A DNA stretch of 36,145 bases, from NCBI GenBank assembly GCA_015490295.1, contig WFYC01000033.1, positions 1-36,145 of the forward strand. Direction: 5' to 3'. Positions 1-7,751 of this stretch are shown here, piece after piece (position 1 is the stretch's first letter; each line of letters starts with the position of its first letter). Position numbers and translations under genes: made by a program. This DNA comes from Hydrogenimonas sp. (lineage in GTDB: Bacteria; Campylobacterota; Campylobacteria; Campylobacterales; Hydrogenimonadaceae). Under the pieces are notes generated by a model. It searched no databases. It was not told the DNA's origin and saw nothing but the letters and a program-made list of their open reading frames with translations.

Positions 1-198
1 CTATTATGGTTGCTATTTCAGCAAATGCTCTAAGTTGCATATAATGTTATCCAGTTAACTATTTATTGGTTTAACAAACATTATCAGATATTAACTTACA
101 GTTGATTAAATACGGGAATATTCACAATTTTAATTAAAAATTCTACATTGACTCGCTATTACGCCTGTTTATCAGGACATTCAAGGTATTATTTCATC
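1..198. other. AT-rich noncoding sequence at window start
   Basis: No convincing gene is seen here. The stretch is much richer in A and T than the rest of the window. It contains a TATAAT at 40-45 and a TTGACT at 148-153, but neither has a well-spaced partner hexamer, so no promoter is called. It probably holds the control region of the hemerythrin gene at 285. Confidence 0.5.
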
Positions 199-288
199 AT
201 GCAAAAAAGAGAGAGCATAGCCCAAAAGCTAAACGTGGGAACATCAAAGGCCCGCTGGACATGTAAAAAAATGACAGGAGCCGCATGA
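199..288 (+). other. possible 29-codon leader ORF or HTH remnant
   Basis: A short frame opens at ATG 199 and ends in a TGA that overlaps the hemerythrin start codon (ATGA, 285-288). Its middle reads ESIAQKLNVGTSKAR, which resembles the helix-turn-helix of small DNA-binding or transposase proteins. An AAGG lies about 12 bases before the ATG, which is far for a ribosome binding site. It could be a translated leader peptide coupled to the hemerythrin gene, the stump of a lost HTH gene, or chance. Confidence 0.2.
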
Positions 289-689
289 TTGACAAAACCA
301 AACTGCCGACCGTCAGTTACGACGACATGAACACCATGCACTACGAAGAGGCGGACCTCATCAACGATCTTCTGGCCAAAATAGAAAAAGGCTCCGATTC
401 AGAGGTCACTTCCGCCGTGGAGGCACTGCTGGCGCATATGCAGAAACATTTCGAGTACGAAGAGAACATGCTTAAAAACAGGGGCTTCGGGATGTTCGAC
501 ATACACAGAAGCGACCATAACCGCATAATGGGAGAGACCCGCATGGCCTACATGAACTGGAGAAACTTCAAAGAGCGCGAGGCTCTTAGAGAGTTTATCG
601 AAGATGAGTTCATGGAGTGGCTGAACCTGCATATTCAGGCCATGGACAGTGTGGCGGCCGATTTTCTGAGCCGCCTAGAGGATTCTTAG
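285..689 (+). CDS. bacteriohemerythrin-family protein
   Basis: This 134-residue protein is a single-domain hemerythrin, a four-helix bundle that holds a non-heme di-iron site binding O2. The full ligand set is visible: His19, His55 and Glu59 (HFEYE), His74 and His78 (HRSDH), and His116 and Asp121 (HIQAMD). It has no signal peptide, so it is cytoplasmic. Length matches the family. The start is supported by AGGAG seven bases upstream. Likely roles, inferred from the family, are oxygen storage, delivery or sensing in a microaerophile. Its 3' end overlaps the convergent flavodoxin gene by 15 bp, so no terminator fits between them. Confidence 0.93.
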   Translation: MIDKTKLPTVSYDDMNTMHYEEADLINDLLAKIEKGSDSEVTSAVEALLAHMQKHFEYEENMLKNRGFGMFDIHRSDHNRIMGETRMAYMNWRNFKEREALREFIEDEFMEWLNLHIQAMDSVAADFLSRLEDS

Positions 690-1211
690 GGGTTCGTCCG
701 AATCTCTTTTTGATACGGAGGCTTTAACCCCTTCGGCCCACTTCCAAACCCTTTGGGATGTAAGATCCTCCTGGTTATCCCAATCTATGGCAAGACCTAC
801 GAAGGCCCCGTCTCTTACGGCTGTAGATTCGTCGAAGTCGTACCCTTCCGTCGGCCAGCCGTCGCCGACTACCCTGGCGCCGTTTTGCACTGCCTGATCG
901 TAGAGCGTTCCCATAGCATCTACGAACGTGTCGGGGTACTCCTCCTGATCTCCCGTACCGAAGAGCGCGACCGTTTTGCCGGATAGATCGATCTTTTTGA
1001 ACTCGTCGAAAATATCCTCCCAGTCATCCTGAAGATCGCCGTCTCCCCACGTGGAGCTGCCGAGAATCAGCAGATCGTACTTTTGAAAATCTTCCGCCCG
1101 GGCATTCGCCACGTCGATCAGGTCGGCATCCATACCGAGCGCCTGTTTTATCATTTTTGCTACCCTTTCGGTATTGCCGCCGCTGCTGCCGTAAAATATT
1201 CCGGTTCTCAT
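675..1211 (-). CDS. fldA: flavodoxin, long-chain type
   Basis: This 178-residue protein is a small FMN-binding electron carrier of the cytoplasm. The phosphate-binding loop is GSSGGNTE (residues 8-15), the first FMN loop is SSTWGDGDL (52-60), and the second is GTGDQEEYPDTF (85-96). The extra loop in the second half makes it a long-chain flavodoxin. In Campylobacterota such flavodoxins typically serve pyruvate and 2-oxoglutarate oxidoreductases; that role is inferred here. The ATG has AAAGGAG upstream. It stands alone, convergent to the hemerythrin gene. Confidence 0.95.
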   Translation of the reverse strand: MRTGIFYGSSGGNTERVAKMIKQALGMDADLIDVANARAEDFQKYDLLILGSSTWGDGDLQDDWEDIFDEFKKIDLSGKTVALFGTGDQEEYPDTFVDAMGTLYDQAVQNGARVVGDGWPTEGYDFDESTAVRDGAFVGLAIDWDNQEDLTSQRVWKWAEGVKASVSKRDSDEPLRIL

Positions 1212-1421
1212 CTTTGCTCCTTTTTCTCTCTCGGCTTCAGGTCGATATCTTCCGCCTCAGAGGCTTCCGGGCACTAGCCACCATCTGGCCGCTATGGCCG
1301 CCGTTTTGAGCCCCTTTCACGCTTCTTCCTCTATGCCGGTTTCAAACCGCCTTTTACAACTGCGCGTCATTGCGCTCTACACCCATATCTTATTTGTTCT
1401 CTGTGTAGTTTTTGTGCACTC

Positions 1422-1450
1422 TTCGCAAATTCCCATTCTTTTGGTAAACT
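1422..1450 (+). promoter_or_regulatory. candidate promoter of yaaA-bpt
   Basis: TTCGCA (1422-1427), a 17-base spacer and TAAACT (1445-1450) with an upstream TGG that makes an extended -10. The predicted transcript starts about 14 bases before the yaaA ATG, leaving room for its ribosome binding site. The hexamers are imperfect. Confidence 0.35.
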
Positions 1451-1470
1451 TCATCCAAAAAGAGGTGACG

Positions 1471-2211
1471 ATGACGATACTTTTCGCACCGAGCGAAGCG
1501 AAACGAGAGGGCGGCAGTGCCTGCCTCGATAGAGATTCGTTCTGCTTTCCGAAGCTTTATGAAAAGAGGCTCGAAGTCGCGCTCAGATACATCGAACTGC
1601 TCGAAAAGGGCTCTCTCGAGAAGATAAAAAAGGTTACCGGTCTCAAAGACGAAAAGCAGATAGAGCGCTACCGCACAAACATATTCGAAGCGCCCGTCAT
1701 GAAGGCGGTGGAGCGTTACAGCGGGGTGGCTTACGAATATCTCGGGTACGAAACGCTGGCACCGGGCGGGCGGGAGTATATAGATGAACACCTGATCATA
1801 TTCTCGAATCTCTTCGGGCCTATATGCGCGAGCGACAAGATTCCCGACTACAAGCTAAAGCAGGGTGAACATATAGAGGGTTTCGCACCCGAGAAGTTCT
1901 ACAAAGAGCACTTCAGCGATGCGCTGGATGAATATCTGCAAAAGAGGGGCACGGTGGTAGACCTGAGGGCCGGTTTTTATGAAAAGTTCTACAAGATCGA
2001 GAGCCCTCATATAACGATGAAGTTTCTGAAAAACGGCAAAAGTGTAAGCCATTGGGCGAAAGCGTACAGGGGGAAGGTGTTGAGAGAGATGGCAAAACGT
2101 GCTATCATGGACGAAGAGAGTCTGCTGGCTATGGATATCGAAAATCTCGGTATCGTAGATATAAAGCAGATAAAGAACAAAAAAGAGATCGTTTACGAGA
2201 TAGTGCAGTGA
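1471..2211 (+). CDS. yaaA: YaaA family (DUF328) protein
   Basis: This 246-residue protein belongs to the YaaA/DUF328 family, whose E. coli member binds DNA and limits oxidative damage by controlling free iron. It begins with the family-type N-terminus MTILFAPSEAKREGG and contains a GYETLAPGGREYI-like core around residues 90-105. The frame is open upstream to 1294, but the added 59 residues are unlike the family and no good ribosome site lies there. ATG 1471 has GAGGTGACG directly upstream. Its TGA overlaps the GTG of bpt, so the two are translationally coupled. The biochemical function in this phylum is not established. Confidence 0.85.
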   Translation: MTILFAPSEAKREGGSACLDRDSFCFPKLYEKRLEVALRYIELLEKGSLEKIKKVTGLKDEKQIERYRTNIFEAPVMKAVERYSGVAYEYLGYETLAPGGREYIDEHLIIFSNLFGPICASDKIPDYKLKQGEHIEGFAPEKFYKEHFSDALDEYLQKRGTVVDLRAGFYEKFYKIESPHITMKFLKNGKSVSHWAKAYRGKVLREMAKRAIMDEESLLAMDIENLGIVDIKQIKNKKEIVYEIVQ

Positions 2212-2951
2212 ATATCGAACAAAACAGCGAACACTCCATAGATTTTTGCATGCTCGACTACCCGTGCAGCTATCTGCCGGGCGAGAAGACCCGTATGTAC
2301 TACCGCTATATGCGAAACGCAAGTAGGAGCCTAGTTACGAAACTGGTCGCACGCGGATGGAGGCGTTTCGGCTGCTACTTCTTCCACCCCATCTGCGCAG
2401 CCTGCAACGGCTGTAAAAGCCTTCGGATAGATGCGCAGAGCTTTCTGCTTACGAAGTCCCAAAAGCGTACCGTCAAGAAAAACAGAGATACACTCATCCA
2501 TATCAGAAAACCCGGTATGACACAGGAGCACCTCGACCTCTACAACCGCTACCACAAGCACAAAAGCGAAACGGCAGGATGGAACTATACACCCATAAAC
2601 CCGCAGCTCTACTACGAAAACTTCGTAGACGGCACACACGATTTCGGCAAAGAGGTTCTCTACTTCATAGACGACAAGCTGGTAGGAGTAGACCTCATAG
2701 ACATCACCGAAGACGGGATAAGCTCCATCTACTTCTATTACGATCCCGACTATTCGAAACAGTCGCTCGGCACCTACTCCCTTTTGATGCAGATAGAGCT
2801 GGCCAAACGGATGAATCTGCGCTGGATCTACCTGGGCTACTGGGTTGAGGGCTGTCGATCATTCGCCTATAAAATGAACTATAAGCCCCTGGAGATTCTG
2901 GACGGTTTTCCGCCGCTCGAGAGCGAGCCGGAATGGAAACCGCTGAGGTAA
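2208..2951 (+). CDS. bpt: aspartate/glutamate leucyltransferase
   Basis: Bpt moves leucine from Leu-tRNA to proteins with N-terminal Asp or Glu, marking them for ClpS/ClpAP in the bacterial N-end rule pathway. The 247-residue protein has the N-terminal ATE domain with CYFFHPICAACNGCKSLRID (Cys63, Cys66 and Cys69 visible) and a C-terminal GNAT-like half containing YFYYDPDYSKQSLGTYS and YLGYWVEGC. The frame is open back to 2052, but GTG 2208 gives the family length and forms a GTGA overlap with the yaaA stop. Confidence 0.9.
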   Translation: MNIEQNSEHSIDFCMLDYPCSYLPGEKTRMYYRYMRNASRSLVTKLVARGWRRFGCYFFHPICAACNGCKSLRIDAQSFLLTKSQKRTVKKNRDTLIHIRKPGMTQEHLDLYNRYHKHKSETAGWNYTPINPQLYYENFVDGTHDFGKEVLYFIDDKLVGVDLIDITEDGISSIYFYYDPDYSKQSLGTYSLLMQIELAKRMNLRWIYLGYWVEGCRSFAYKMNYKPLEILDGFPPLESEPEWKPLR

Positions 2952-2986
2952 CACCGCCCCCATTTCCGCTCAAGACCCGCACGGAT

Positions 2987-3011
2987 AAATAGGATAACTT
3001 TTATCCTATTT
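2987..3011 (+). terminator. AT-rich perfect hairpin after bpt
   Basis: AAATAGGATAA and TTATCCTATTT form an 11-bp perfect stem with a CTT loop, 35 bases after the bpt stop and followed by TTAAA. It is placed as a terminator. Its low GC content and symmetry would also suit an operator for the gene at 3098. Confidence 0.5.
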
Positions 3012-3062
3012 TAAATCTTCAGATTACCTGATCTCCTTTATCGGATTTTTTGATAGGTTCGC

Positions 3063-3068
3063 TACAAT
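3063..3068 (+). promoter_or_regulatory. candidate -10 box of the small exported protein gene
   Basis: TACAAT lies 29 bases before the ATG at 3098 and is preceded by a T-rich stretch at 3044-3052. There is no good -35 hexamer, which is common in this phylum. Weak support. Confidence 0.35.
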
Positions 3069-3097
3069 CCGCAAAAATCTTAATAAAGGAGAGAGAG

Positions 3098-3304
3098 ATG
3101 AAAAAATCACTTCTTGCCATGGCGATCTTCGCCTTCACTTCCGCAGCGTACGCGGAGGAGACAGTTCAATATGCCGACACTACCTACGGCCCTTCCGATA
3201 CTGTGGTCCATTACGACATAGACAGGCATCAGGAGAAGAGCGGAATGGACAAAACAAACATTCCAAACAGCGACATCTACCCGAAAACGGAAGAGAGCAG
3301 ATAA
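3098..3304 (+). CDS. small exported protein of unknown function
   Basis: A 68-residue protein with a clear Sec signal peptide: MKKS, a hydrophobic core, then AYA before EE at residues 19-21. The mature part is about 49 residues, acidic and polar, rich in Asp, Thr, Tyr and Pro, with no cysteine or recognisable domain. ATG 3098 was chosen over an earlier in-frame start at 3050 because AAGGAGAGAGAG precedes it and the signal peptide begins exactly there. It is a single gene between two hairpin-rich or GC-rich spacers. A periplasmic location is inferred; the role is unknown. Confidence 0.7.
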   Translation: MKKSLLAMAIFAFTSAAYAEETVQYADTTYGPSDTVVHYDIDRHQEKSGMDKTNIPNSDIYPKTEESR

Positions 3305-3338
3305 GGCGGCTTTGTGGGGGGCAGCCCCTCCCGGGCCA

Positions 3339-3869
3339 TCAGAGTTTGCCTATCTCCCGCCTGATTAAAGAGATAATCTTCTCGTACTCCGACTCGGGGA
3401 TCTTCCCGCTTCTTGCATAAAGTACCACTCCGTTCGGACCTATAACGGCTATATTGGCGTCGTCATCCGCCATATTCCAGACTTCGACACCCTTCTTCAC
3501 TCTGTCTTTTACATAAATCGTATCGGGATACTTTTTCTGCTTGCTTTTAAGCGCTGCCGCTATAGCGAAGTCGGGCATCCATGTGGCCGCCATGTTTATG
3601 ATAGCCACAGAGCGGTATCGACTGCGGTCGAACTTCTGCTCTTTCAGCCTCTGCACGAACTCCTCGTTGAGATCTTTTTTGTCCGGGTCCACATAGAAAA
3701 GCACCGTGACTTTGTCTTTCAGCGTATCACTTTTAAAAGCTGTGCCGTCGACCTTCCCACCCTCTTTTGCCGATAGTTCCAGATAGGGCAGCGGCTTGCC
3801 GGCCTCGAGGGCGAAAAGGGGCGAAAAAGCCGCCAAAGAGACGAGCAGAAACGCTAAGAGTTGTCTCAT
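3339..3869 (-). CDS. YtfJ-like exported thioredoxin-fold protein
   Basis: This 176-residue protein has a signal peptide (residues 1-20, ending LFA) and then resembles the YtfJ family: VTVLFYVDPDKKDLNEEF, SVAIINMAATWMPDF and NIAVIGPNGVVLYARSGKI. The fold is that of thioredoxin/TlpA proteins, but there is no CXXC motif, so disulfide exchange is not expected. Its ATG overlaps the tkt TGA (ATGA), so it is the coupled last gene of the ispA-tkt unit. Family function is unknown. The GC-rich 34-bp gap to the convergent gene at 3304 holds no convincing terminator. Confidence 0.75.
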   Translation of the reverse strand: MRQLLAFLLVSLAAFSPLFALEAGKPLPYLELSAKEGGKVDGTAFKSDTLKDKVTVLFYVDPDKKDLNEEFVQRLKEQKFDRSRYRSVAIINMAATWMPDFAIAAALKSKQKKYPDTIYVKDRVKKGVEVWNMADDDANIAVIGPNGVVLYARSGKIPESEYEKIISLIRREIGKL

Positions 3870-5809
3870 TTAACGAGCGCTTCCGCGCGGGCGACGACAT
3901 TTTCGATCGTGAAGCCGAAGTGTTTGAAGAGGTCGGACGCTTTGCCGCTGGCACCGAAACTCTCCATACACAGAACATCGTCTGCGAAACGGTACCACTC
4001 GCTGCCGCTGGCGGCTTCGACGGCGAGCACTTTGGTATCGGGGCCTATTACGCCATCTATATACTCCTGCGGCTGTTGCAAAAAGAGCTCATAACAGGGA
4101 ACAGATACTACATTCGCCATAACCCCGCGCTCTTCGAGGTGGCACCCGCTCTGAAGTGCGAGCATCACTTCGCTGCCGCTGGCGACGATGGTTAAAACGG
4201 CGTTTTCGCGCTTTTTAATCAGATAGCCGCCCTTTTCGGCACTTCCGAAGGCTATTTTATCCTCCCCTTTAAGGACTTTGAGCTTCTGGCGGCTGCATAC
4301 GAATGCGGAAGGCGCATTCAGGCCCAGCGCCGCCTTCCAGCAGGCGACGTTTTCACTCGCATCGGCGGGTCTGAATGTGTAAAATCCCGGAAGTGCCCTG
4401 AACTGACTCAGGTGTTCGATGGGCTGGTGGGTAGGGCCGTCTTCGCCTACGCCTATGCTGTCGTGGGTCCAGACGAAAAAGTGGCGCAGGCCGCTTAGAG
4501 CCGCTATTCTGACCGCAGGCTTCATATAGTCGCTGAATACGAAGAAGGTAGCACTGAAGGGTAGAAGCGGTCCGTATGCGGCCATGCCGTTGCAGATGGC
4601 GGCCATGGCGTGTTCGCGTATGCCGAAGTGCAGGTTTCTGCCGAGCGGATAGTCTCTCATATCTTTCAGTTCGGTTTTGTTCGAGGGCGCCAGGTCGGCG
4701 CTTCCGCCCAGGAAGCCCGGAACGGCCCTGGCTATGGCGTTGAGTATCTTTCCGTTGCTGTCGCGTGTAGCCACTTCGCTTCCGGGTTCGAACTCGGGCC
4801 ACTCTATCGCATCGAAATCCGGGTTCAAAAGCCTCTCGAGCGCTTCGTTCTGCTCGATGTAGGGGGCCTGTTTGAGAAGGTGGTTCCACTCCTTTTCGGC
4901 CAGGTCGCCCTCCTCTACCGCGCAGCGGAACCTCACGAGCACATCTTCGGGTATGAAAAACTTTTTATCCGGGTCGAATCCGGCAACCTCTTTGGCGCGA
5001 CGGATCAGATCTTCACCGAGCGGGGCGCCGTGGCTATTGTGGTCGCCTGCCATCTCGAGCGCACCCTTAGCAATTATCGTATGTGCGATTATGAGTACCG
5101 GCTTGTCGGCTCTCTTTGCCATTTCGATAGCCTCGTCTATCTGCTCGTAGTTGTGGCCGTCGGTCTCTATGACCTTCCACCCCTGCGCCTCAAATCGGAG
5201 CTTCACATCTTCATCCCACGCCAGGGAGGTGTCGCCCTCTATCGTGATCCTGTTTGAGTCGTATATCATGATGAGGTTATCGAGCTGCTGTTTTCCGGCT
5301 ATCGCGCACGCCTCGTAGCTTATGCCCTCCATCAGGTCACCGTCGCCACAGAGGCAGTATACATAGTGGTCAATGATCTTCGCCGTCTCCGAGTTTACAA
5401 GCGAAGCACAGTACTTGGAGGCCATGGCGAAACCGACCGCGTTGGCTACACCCTGTCCGAGCGGACCGGTCGTTATCTCCACACCGGGAGTGTGGCCGTA
5501 CTCCGGGTGCCCGGGAGTTTTACTGCCGAGCTGACGGAAGTTTTTGATATCGTCGATAGAGAGGTCATAGCCCCACAGGTGCAGAAGCGAATAGATAAGA
5601 CCCGTAGCGTGCCCTCCGCTAAATACCAGCCTGTCACGGTTGAGCCATTTGGGGTTTTTGGGGTTGTGCTTCAGGTGTTTGCTGAGTACAACCGCGATAT
5701 CGGCCAGGCCCATAGGTGCACCGGGGTGGCCGCTGTTCGCCTGCTGAATCATATCGGCCGCGAGAAATCGGATCGTATCGGCCATCTTTTTCATCATCTG
5801 GTTATCCAT
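3866..5809 (-). CDS. tkt: transketolase
   Basis: Transketolase moves two-carbon units between sugar phosphates in the pentose phosphate or Calvin-type cycles, using thiamine diphosphate. The 647-residue protein has the usual order: the substrate histidine in NSGHPGAPMG (His28), the TPP/metal motif GDGDLMEGISYEA with its downstream Asn, GGSADLAPSNKTEL, the catalytic Glu in GIREHAMAAICNG, and HDSIGVGEDGPTHQP. The frame continues upstream through an inverted repeat, but ATG 5809 with AAGGAAC before it gives the normal N-terminus. Confidence 0.97.
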   Translation of the reverse strand: MDNQMMKKMADTIRFLAADMIQQANSGHPGAPMGLADIAVVLSKHLKHNPKNPKWLNRDRLVFSGGHATGLIYSLLHLWGYDLSIDDIKNFRQLGSKTPGHPEYGHTPGVEITTGPLGQGVANAVGFAMASKYCASLVNSETAKIIDHYVYCLCGDGDLMEGISYEACAIAGKQQLDNLIMIYDSNRITIEGDTSLAWDEDVKLRFEAQGWKVIETDGHNYEQIDEAIEMAKRADKPVLIIAHTIIAKGALEMAGDHNSHGAPLGEDLIRRAKEVAGFDPDKKFFIPEDVLVRFRCAVEEGDLAEKEWNHLLKQAPYIEQNEALERLLNPDFDAIEWPEFEPGSEVATRDSNGKILNAIARAVPGFLGGSADLAPSNKTELKDMRDYPLGRNLHFGIREHAMAAICNGMAAYGPLLPFSATFFVFSDYMKPAVRIAALSGLRHFFVWTHDSIGVGEDGPTHQPIEHLSQFRALPGFYTFRPADASENVACWKAALGLNAPSAFVCSRQKLKVLKGEDKIAFGSAEKGGYLIKKRENAVLTIVASGSEVMLALQSGCHLEERGVMANVVSVPCYELFLQQPQEYIDGVIGPDTKVLAVEAASGSEWYRFADDVLCMESFGASGKASDLFKHFGFTIENVVARAEALVK

Positions 5810-5834
5810 AAAAGAGTTCCTTTTTTTTGAGTAC

Positions 5835-5886
5835 GTAGTATGCGACAGGCAGTGCAGAGAGTAGAGCACTGTCTGCCGCATACTAC
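5835..5886. repeat. 52-bp inverted repeat between ispA and tkt
   Basis: Two 21-base arms (5835-5855 and 5866-5886) are complementary except at two positions and flank a 10-base loop (5856-5865). In RNA from either strand one of the two non-matches becomes a G-U pair. The element fills almost the whole ispA-tkt spacer. No U-tract follows it in the direction of tkt, so it is not a typical intrinsic terminator. It may be an RNA processing or stabilising hairpin, or a small palindromic repeat. Confidence 0.85.
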
Positions 5887-5890
5887 ATTT

Positions 5891-6742
5891 TCAGACTCTG
5901 TGTCTGTAGAGATATCTCTTCAGAATCGGTTCGAGCTTCGCTCTTAGAGGCTCGTCGAAGCCCTCCAGCTGTCCGGCTATCTTTTTCGCCAGCTCTTCGG
6001 CTCTGTTTATGGAGCCTTCGAGCCCGAAGTGGTTTATATAGCTGTTTTTATCTTCGTCGTTGCCCGTCGTTTTGCCCGCATCTTCACTGCTTTGGGTAGC
6101 GTCTATAATGTCGTCTTGTATCTGGAAAAGCAGACCGAGATCGAGCCCGAACTCAAAAAGTCTCCGCTGCATCTCATCATCCAGCCCGGCTATGATAGCC
6201 CCCATCTTCAGACTGGCCGCAATCAGCCTGCCGGTTTTGTACTCATGCAGGAAATCGACCTGCTCCGCGCTCAGCCTCTCACCCTCGAAGTAGCAGTCTA
6301 TCGCCTGCCCAAGGACCATGCCGCCTATTCCACCGCTGTATGCGAGCTCTTTTATCAGAGCGATCTTGACGTCGCCGTGAAGCGGCGCGTCGGCCACAAG
6401 GTAGAACGAGTGGGTATTGAGAGCGTCACCCACCAAAACGGCCGTCACCTCGTCGAAACGCCTGTGCAGCGTAGGCTCTCCGCGGCGAAGATCCGCATCG
6501 TCCATGACCGGCAGATCGTCGTGGACGAGCGAGTATGTATGGAGCATCTCCACGGCCATGGCCACCGGGTAGGCGCTCTCCAAAAGCAGCGGGGTGTAGG
6601 CCTCTACGACCGATAGCAGAAGCTGCGGCCTGAACCGCTTTCCGCCCGCTAAAAGCATCGCCCCCAGAGCTTCGTCGAATGTCGGGTGGAAGCTTGGAGC
6701 TTTGGGAATGTTCGCCCTGAGATAGGCTTCGAATCGCTGCAT
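5891..6742 (-). CDS. ispA: polyprenyl diphosphate synthase (farnesyl/geranyl type)
   Basis: This 283-residue protein condenses isopentenyl diphosphate with allylic diphosphates to supply precursors for quinones and undecaprenyl carriers. It carries GGKRFRPQ (33-40), the first aspartate-rich motif DDLPVMDD (75-82) followed by LRRGEPTLH, and the second motif FQIQDDIID (207-214). The two-residue insertion in the first DDxxD is typical of bacterial short-chain synthases. ATG 6742 has GAGGATATCC upstream. A TATAAT box embedded in the end of the preceding gene probably gives it its own promoter. Confidence 0.93.
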   Translation of the reverse strand: MQRFEAYLRANIPKAPSFHPTFDEALGAMLLAGGKRFRPQLLLSVVEAYTPLLLESAYPVAMAVEMLHTYSLVHDDLPVMDDADLRRGEPTLHRRFDEVTAVLVGDALNTHSFYLVADAPLHGDVKIALIKELAYSGGIGGMVLGQAIDCYFEGERLSAEQVDFLHEYKTGRLIAASLKMGAIIAGLDDEMQRRLFEFGLDLGLLFQIQDDIIDATQSSEDAGKTTGNDEDKNSYINHFGLEGSINRAEELAKKIAGQLEGFDEPLRAKLEPILKRYLYRHRV

Positions 6743-6766
6743 GGATATCCTCGATATATTTAGCGA

Positions 6767-6772
6767 ATTATA
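6767..6772 (-). promoter_or_regulatory. -10 box of the ispA-tkt unit, containing the upstream stop codon
   Basis: TATAAT on the minus strand, with a run of eight T at the -35 distance (6787-6794). The TAA in the box is the stop codon of the PDZ protein gene. The predicted start near 6760 gives an 18-nt leader with the ispA ribosome site. Confidence 0.5.
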
Positions 6773-7751
6773 GCGAAGCGGGGAGCAAAAAAAACTGAAA
6801 CCCCTCCCGCTCCCAAAGCATGTTTTCGGGCGTGCTTTTCTGCACTCCGTAGCCGCTCAAAAGAGCCCTGACATCCTCCTCTTTTTCAACGCTTTTGCCG
6901 TCGATCATGAGCAGCCTGTCGCCGACCCTGAGCCCTCTTTTGTACGCCATGGATGAGGGGTCGATCTTTTCGATCCGCAGAGATTTTGAAAAGTATGTGC
7001 CGAAGCGCTCCAAAAATGTGTCGGAGATAGCGCCGCCTCCCGTACGCTCGAAACATTGCGCCTCTATCTTCAGCCTCTTTTCACCCCTTTTTACGGTAAA
7101 CGGCACCTTCTCGCCCTCCGCGCACCGGTCGATCCGGTCTCTAACATCTCTCAAGTCCGGCCGACTGCCGTCTCCGATGCCCAGCACGACATCCCCCGGC
7201 CTGAAGCCCGAAGAGGCGAAGGGGTCCACACTCTCCGCCGCGACTTTTCCCTCTATCGTCGCAAACCTGACCCCGATATCGCCGTGGTAAGTTTCACCCT
7301 TCACAAGCCTGCGAATCGATGCGGCATCGAACCACCCGCCTTCGGCATCGAAAATCCCGGCCAGCCTGCAGCAGCCTGCGAAGAGGGCCCCCTCATGGCC
7401 CGGGCGCACGGTAAGTTCCCCCGCGAATATCGAGACCGGAAAGGAGCGTATCGGGCGGTCGAGCTCTCTCTTGTCGGGACATATATAGAGTGGTGGTTTT
7501 GCATCGCTGAGAGGAAGGGGTTTCGAGACCTTCTGTTCAAAGAGACAAAGGCCCCTGAAAGGGTCTTGAGCGACAATCTTTTTTCCGGAGGGGCACTTCA
7601 AAGATAAAAAAGTATCTTTTTTAACGGCGAAAGCGGGATGGCCGTCGATCATAATATAGCTGCCAGGGAAAAAAGAGAAGCAACTCTTTGTTTCGGCAAA
7701 AAGAGGGTGGAGGAGTATAAGAGAAGTGGTAAGCAGAAGACGCGACAGCAT
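6768..7751 (-). CDS. exported protein with two PDZ domains, no protease domain
   Basis: A 327-residue protein with a signal peptide (about 1-19, ending LFA). The N-terminal half is Cys-containing and unassigned. Two PDZ-like segments follow: about 160-235 (SSGFRPGDVVLGIGD) and about 255-315 (AYKRGLRVGDRLLMIDGKSV). There is no Ser/His/Asp protease triad, so it is a periplasmic or membrane-associated scaffold or substrate-binding protein rather than a DegP-type protease. It starts inside the ybaB stop (TGATG), so it is translationally coupled. Confidence 0.8.
   Translation of the reverse strand: MLSRLLLTTSLILLHPLFAETKSCFSFFPGSYIMIDGHPAFAVKKDTFLSLKCPSGKKIVAQDPFRGLCLFEQKVSKPLPLSDAKPPLYICPDKRELDRPIRSFPVSIFAGELTVRPGHEGALFAGCCRLAGIFDAEGGWFDAASIRRLVKGETYHGDIGVRFATIEGKVAAESVDPFASSGFRPGDVVLGIGDGSRPDLRDVRDRIDRCAEGEKVPFTVKRGEKRLKIEAQCFERTGGGAISDTFLERFGTYFSKSLRIEKIDPSSMAYKRGLRVGDRLLMIDGKSVEKEEDVRALLSGYGVQKSTPENMLWEREGFQFFLLPASL

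Noticed and set aside
200-284. Possible c-di-GMP (GEMM-like) riboswitch upstream of hemerythrin
   Set aside because: Some purine-rich blocks look similar, but the conserved core and paired stems could not be found.
1294-1470. N-terminal extension of YaaA
   Set aside because: The added residues are hydrophobic and unlike the family, and the good ribosome site is at ATG 1471.
2052-2207. N-terminal extension of Bpt inside yaaA
   Set aside because: GTG 2208 gives family length and the usual GTGA overlap.
3305-3338. GC-rich sequence between convergent genes as a terminator
   Set aside because: Only a 4-bp stem with a 3-base loop and no U-tract.
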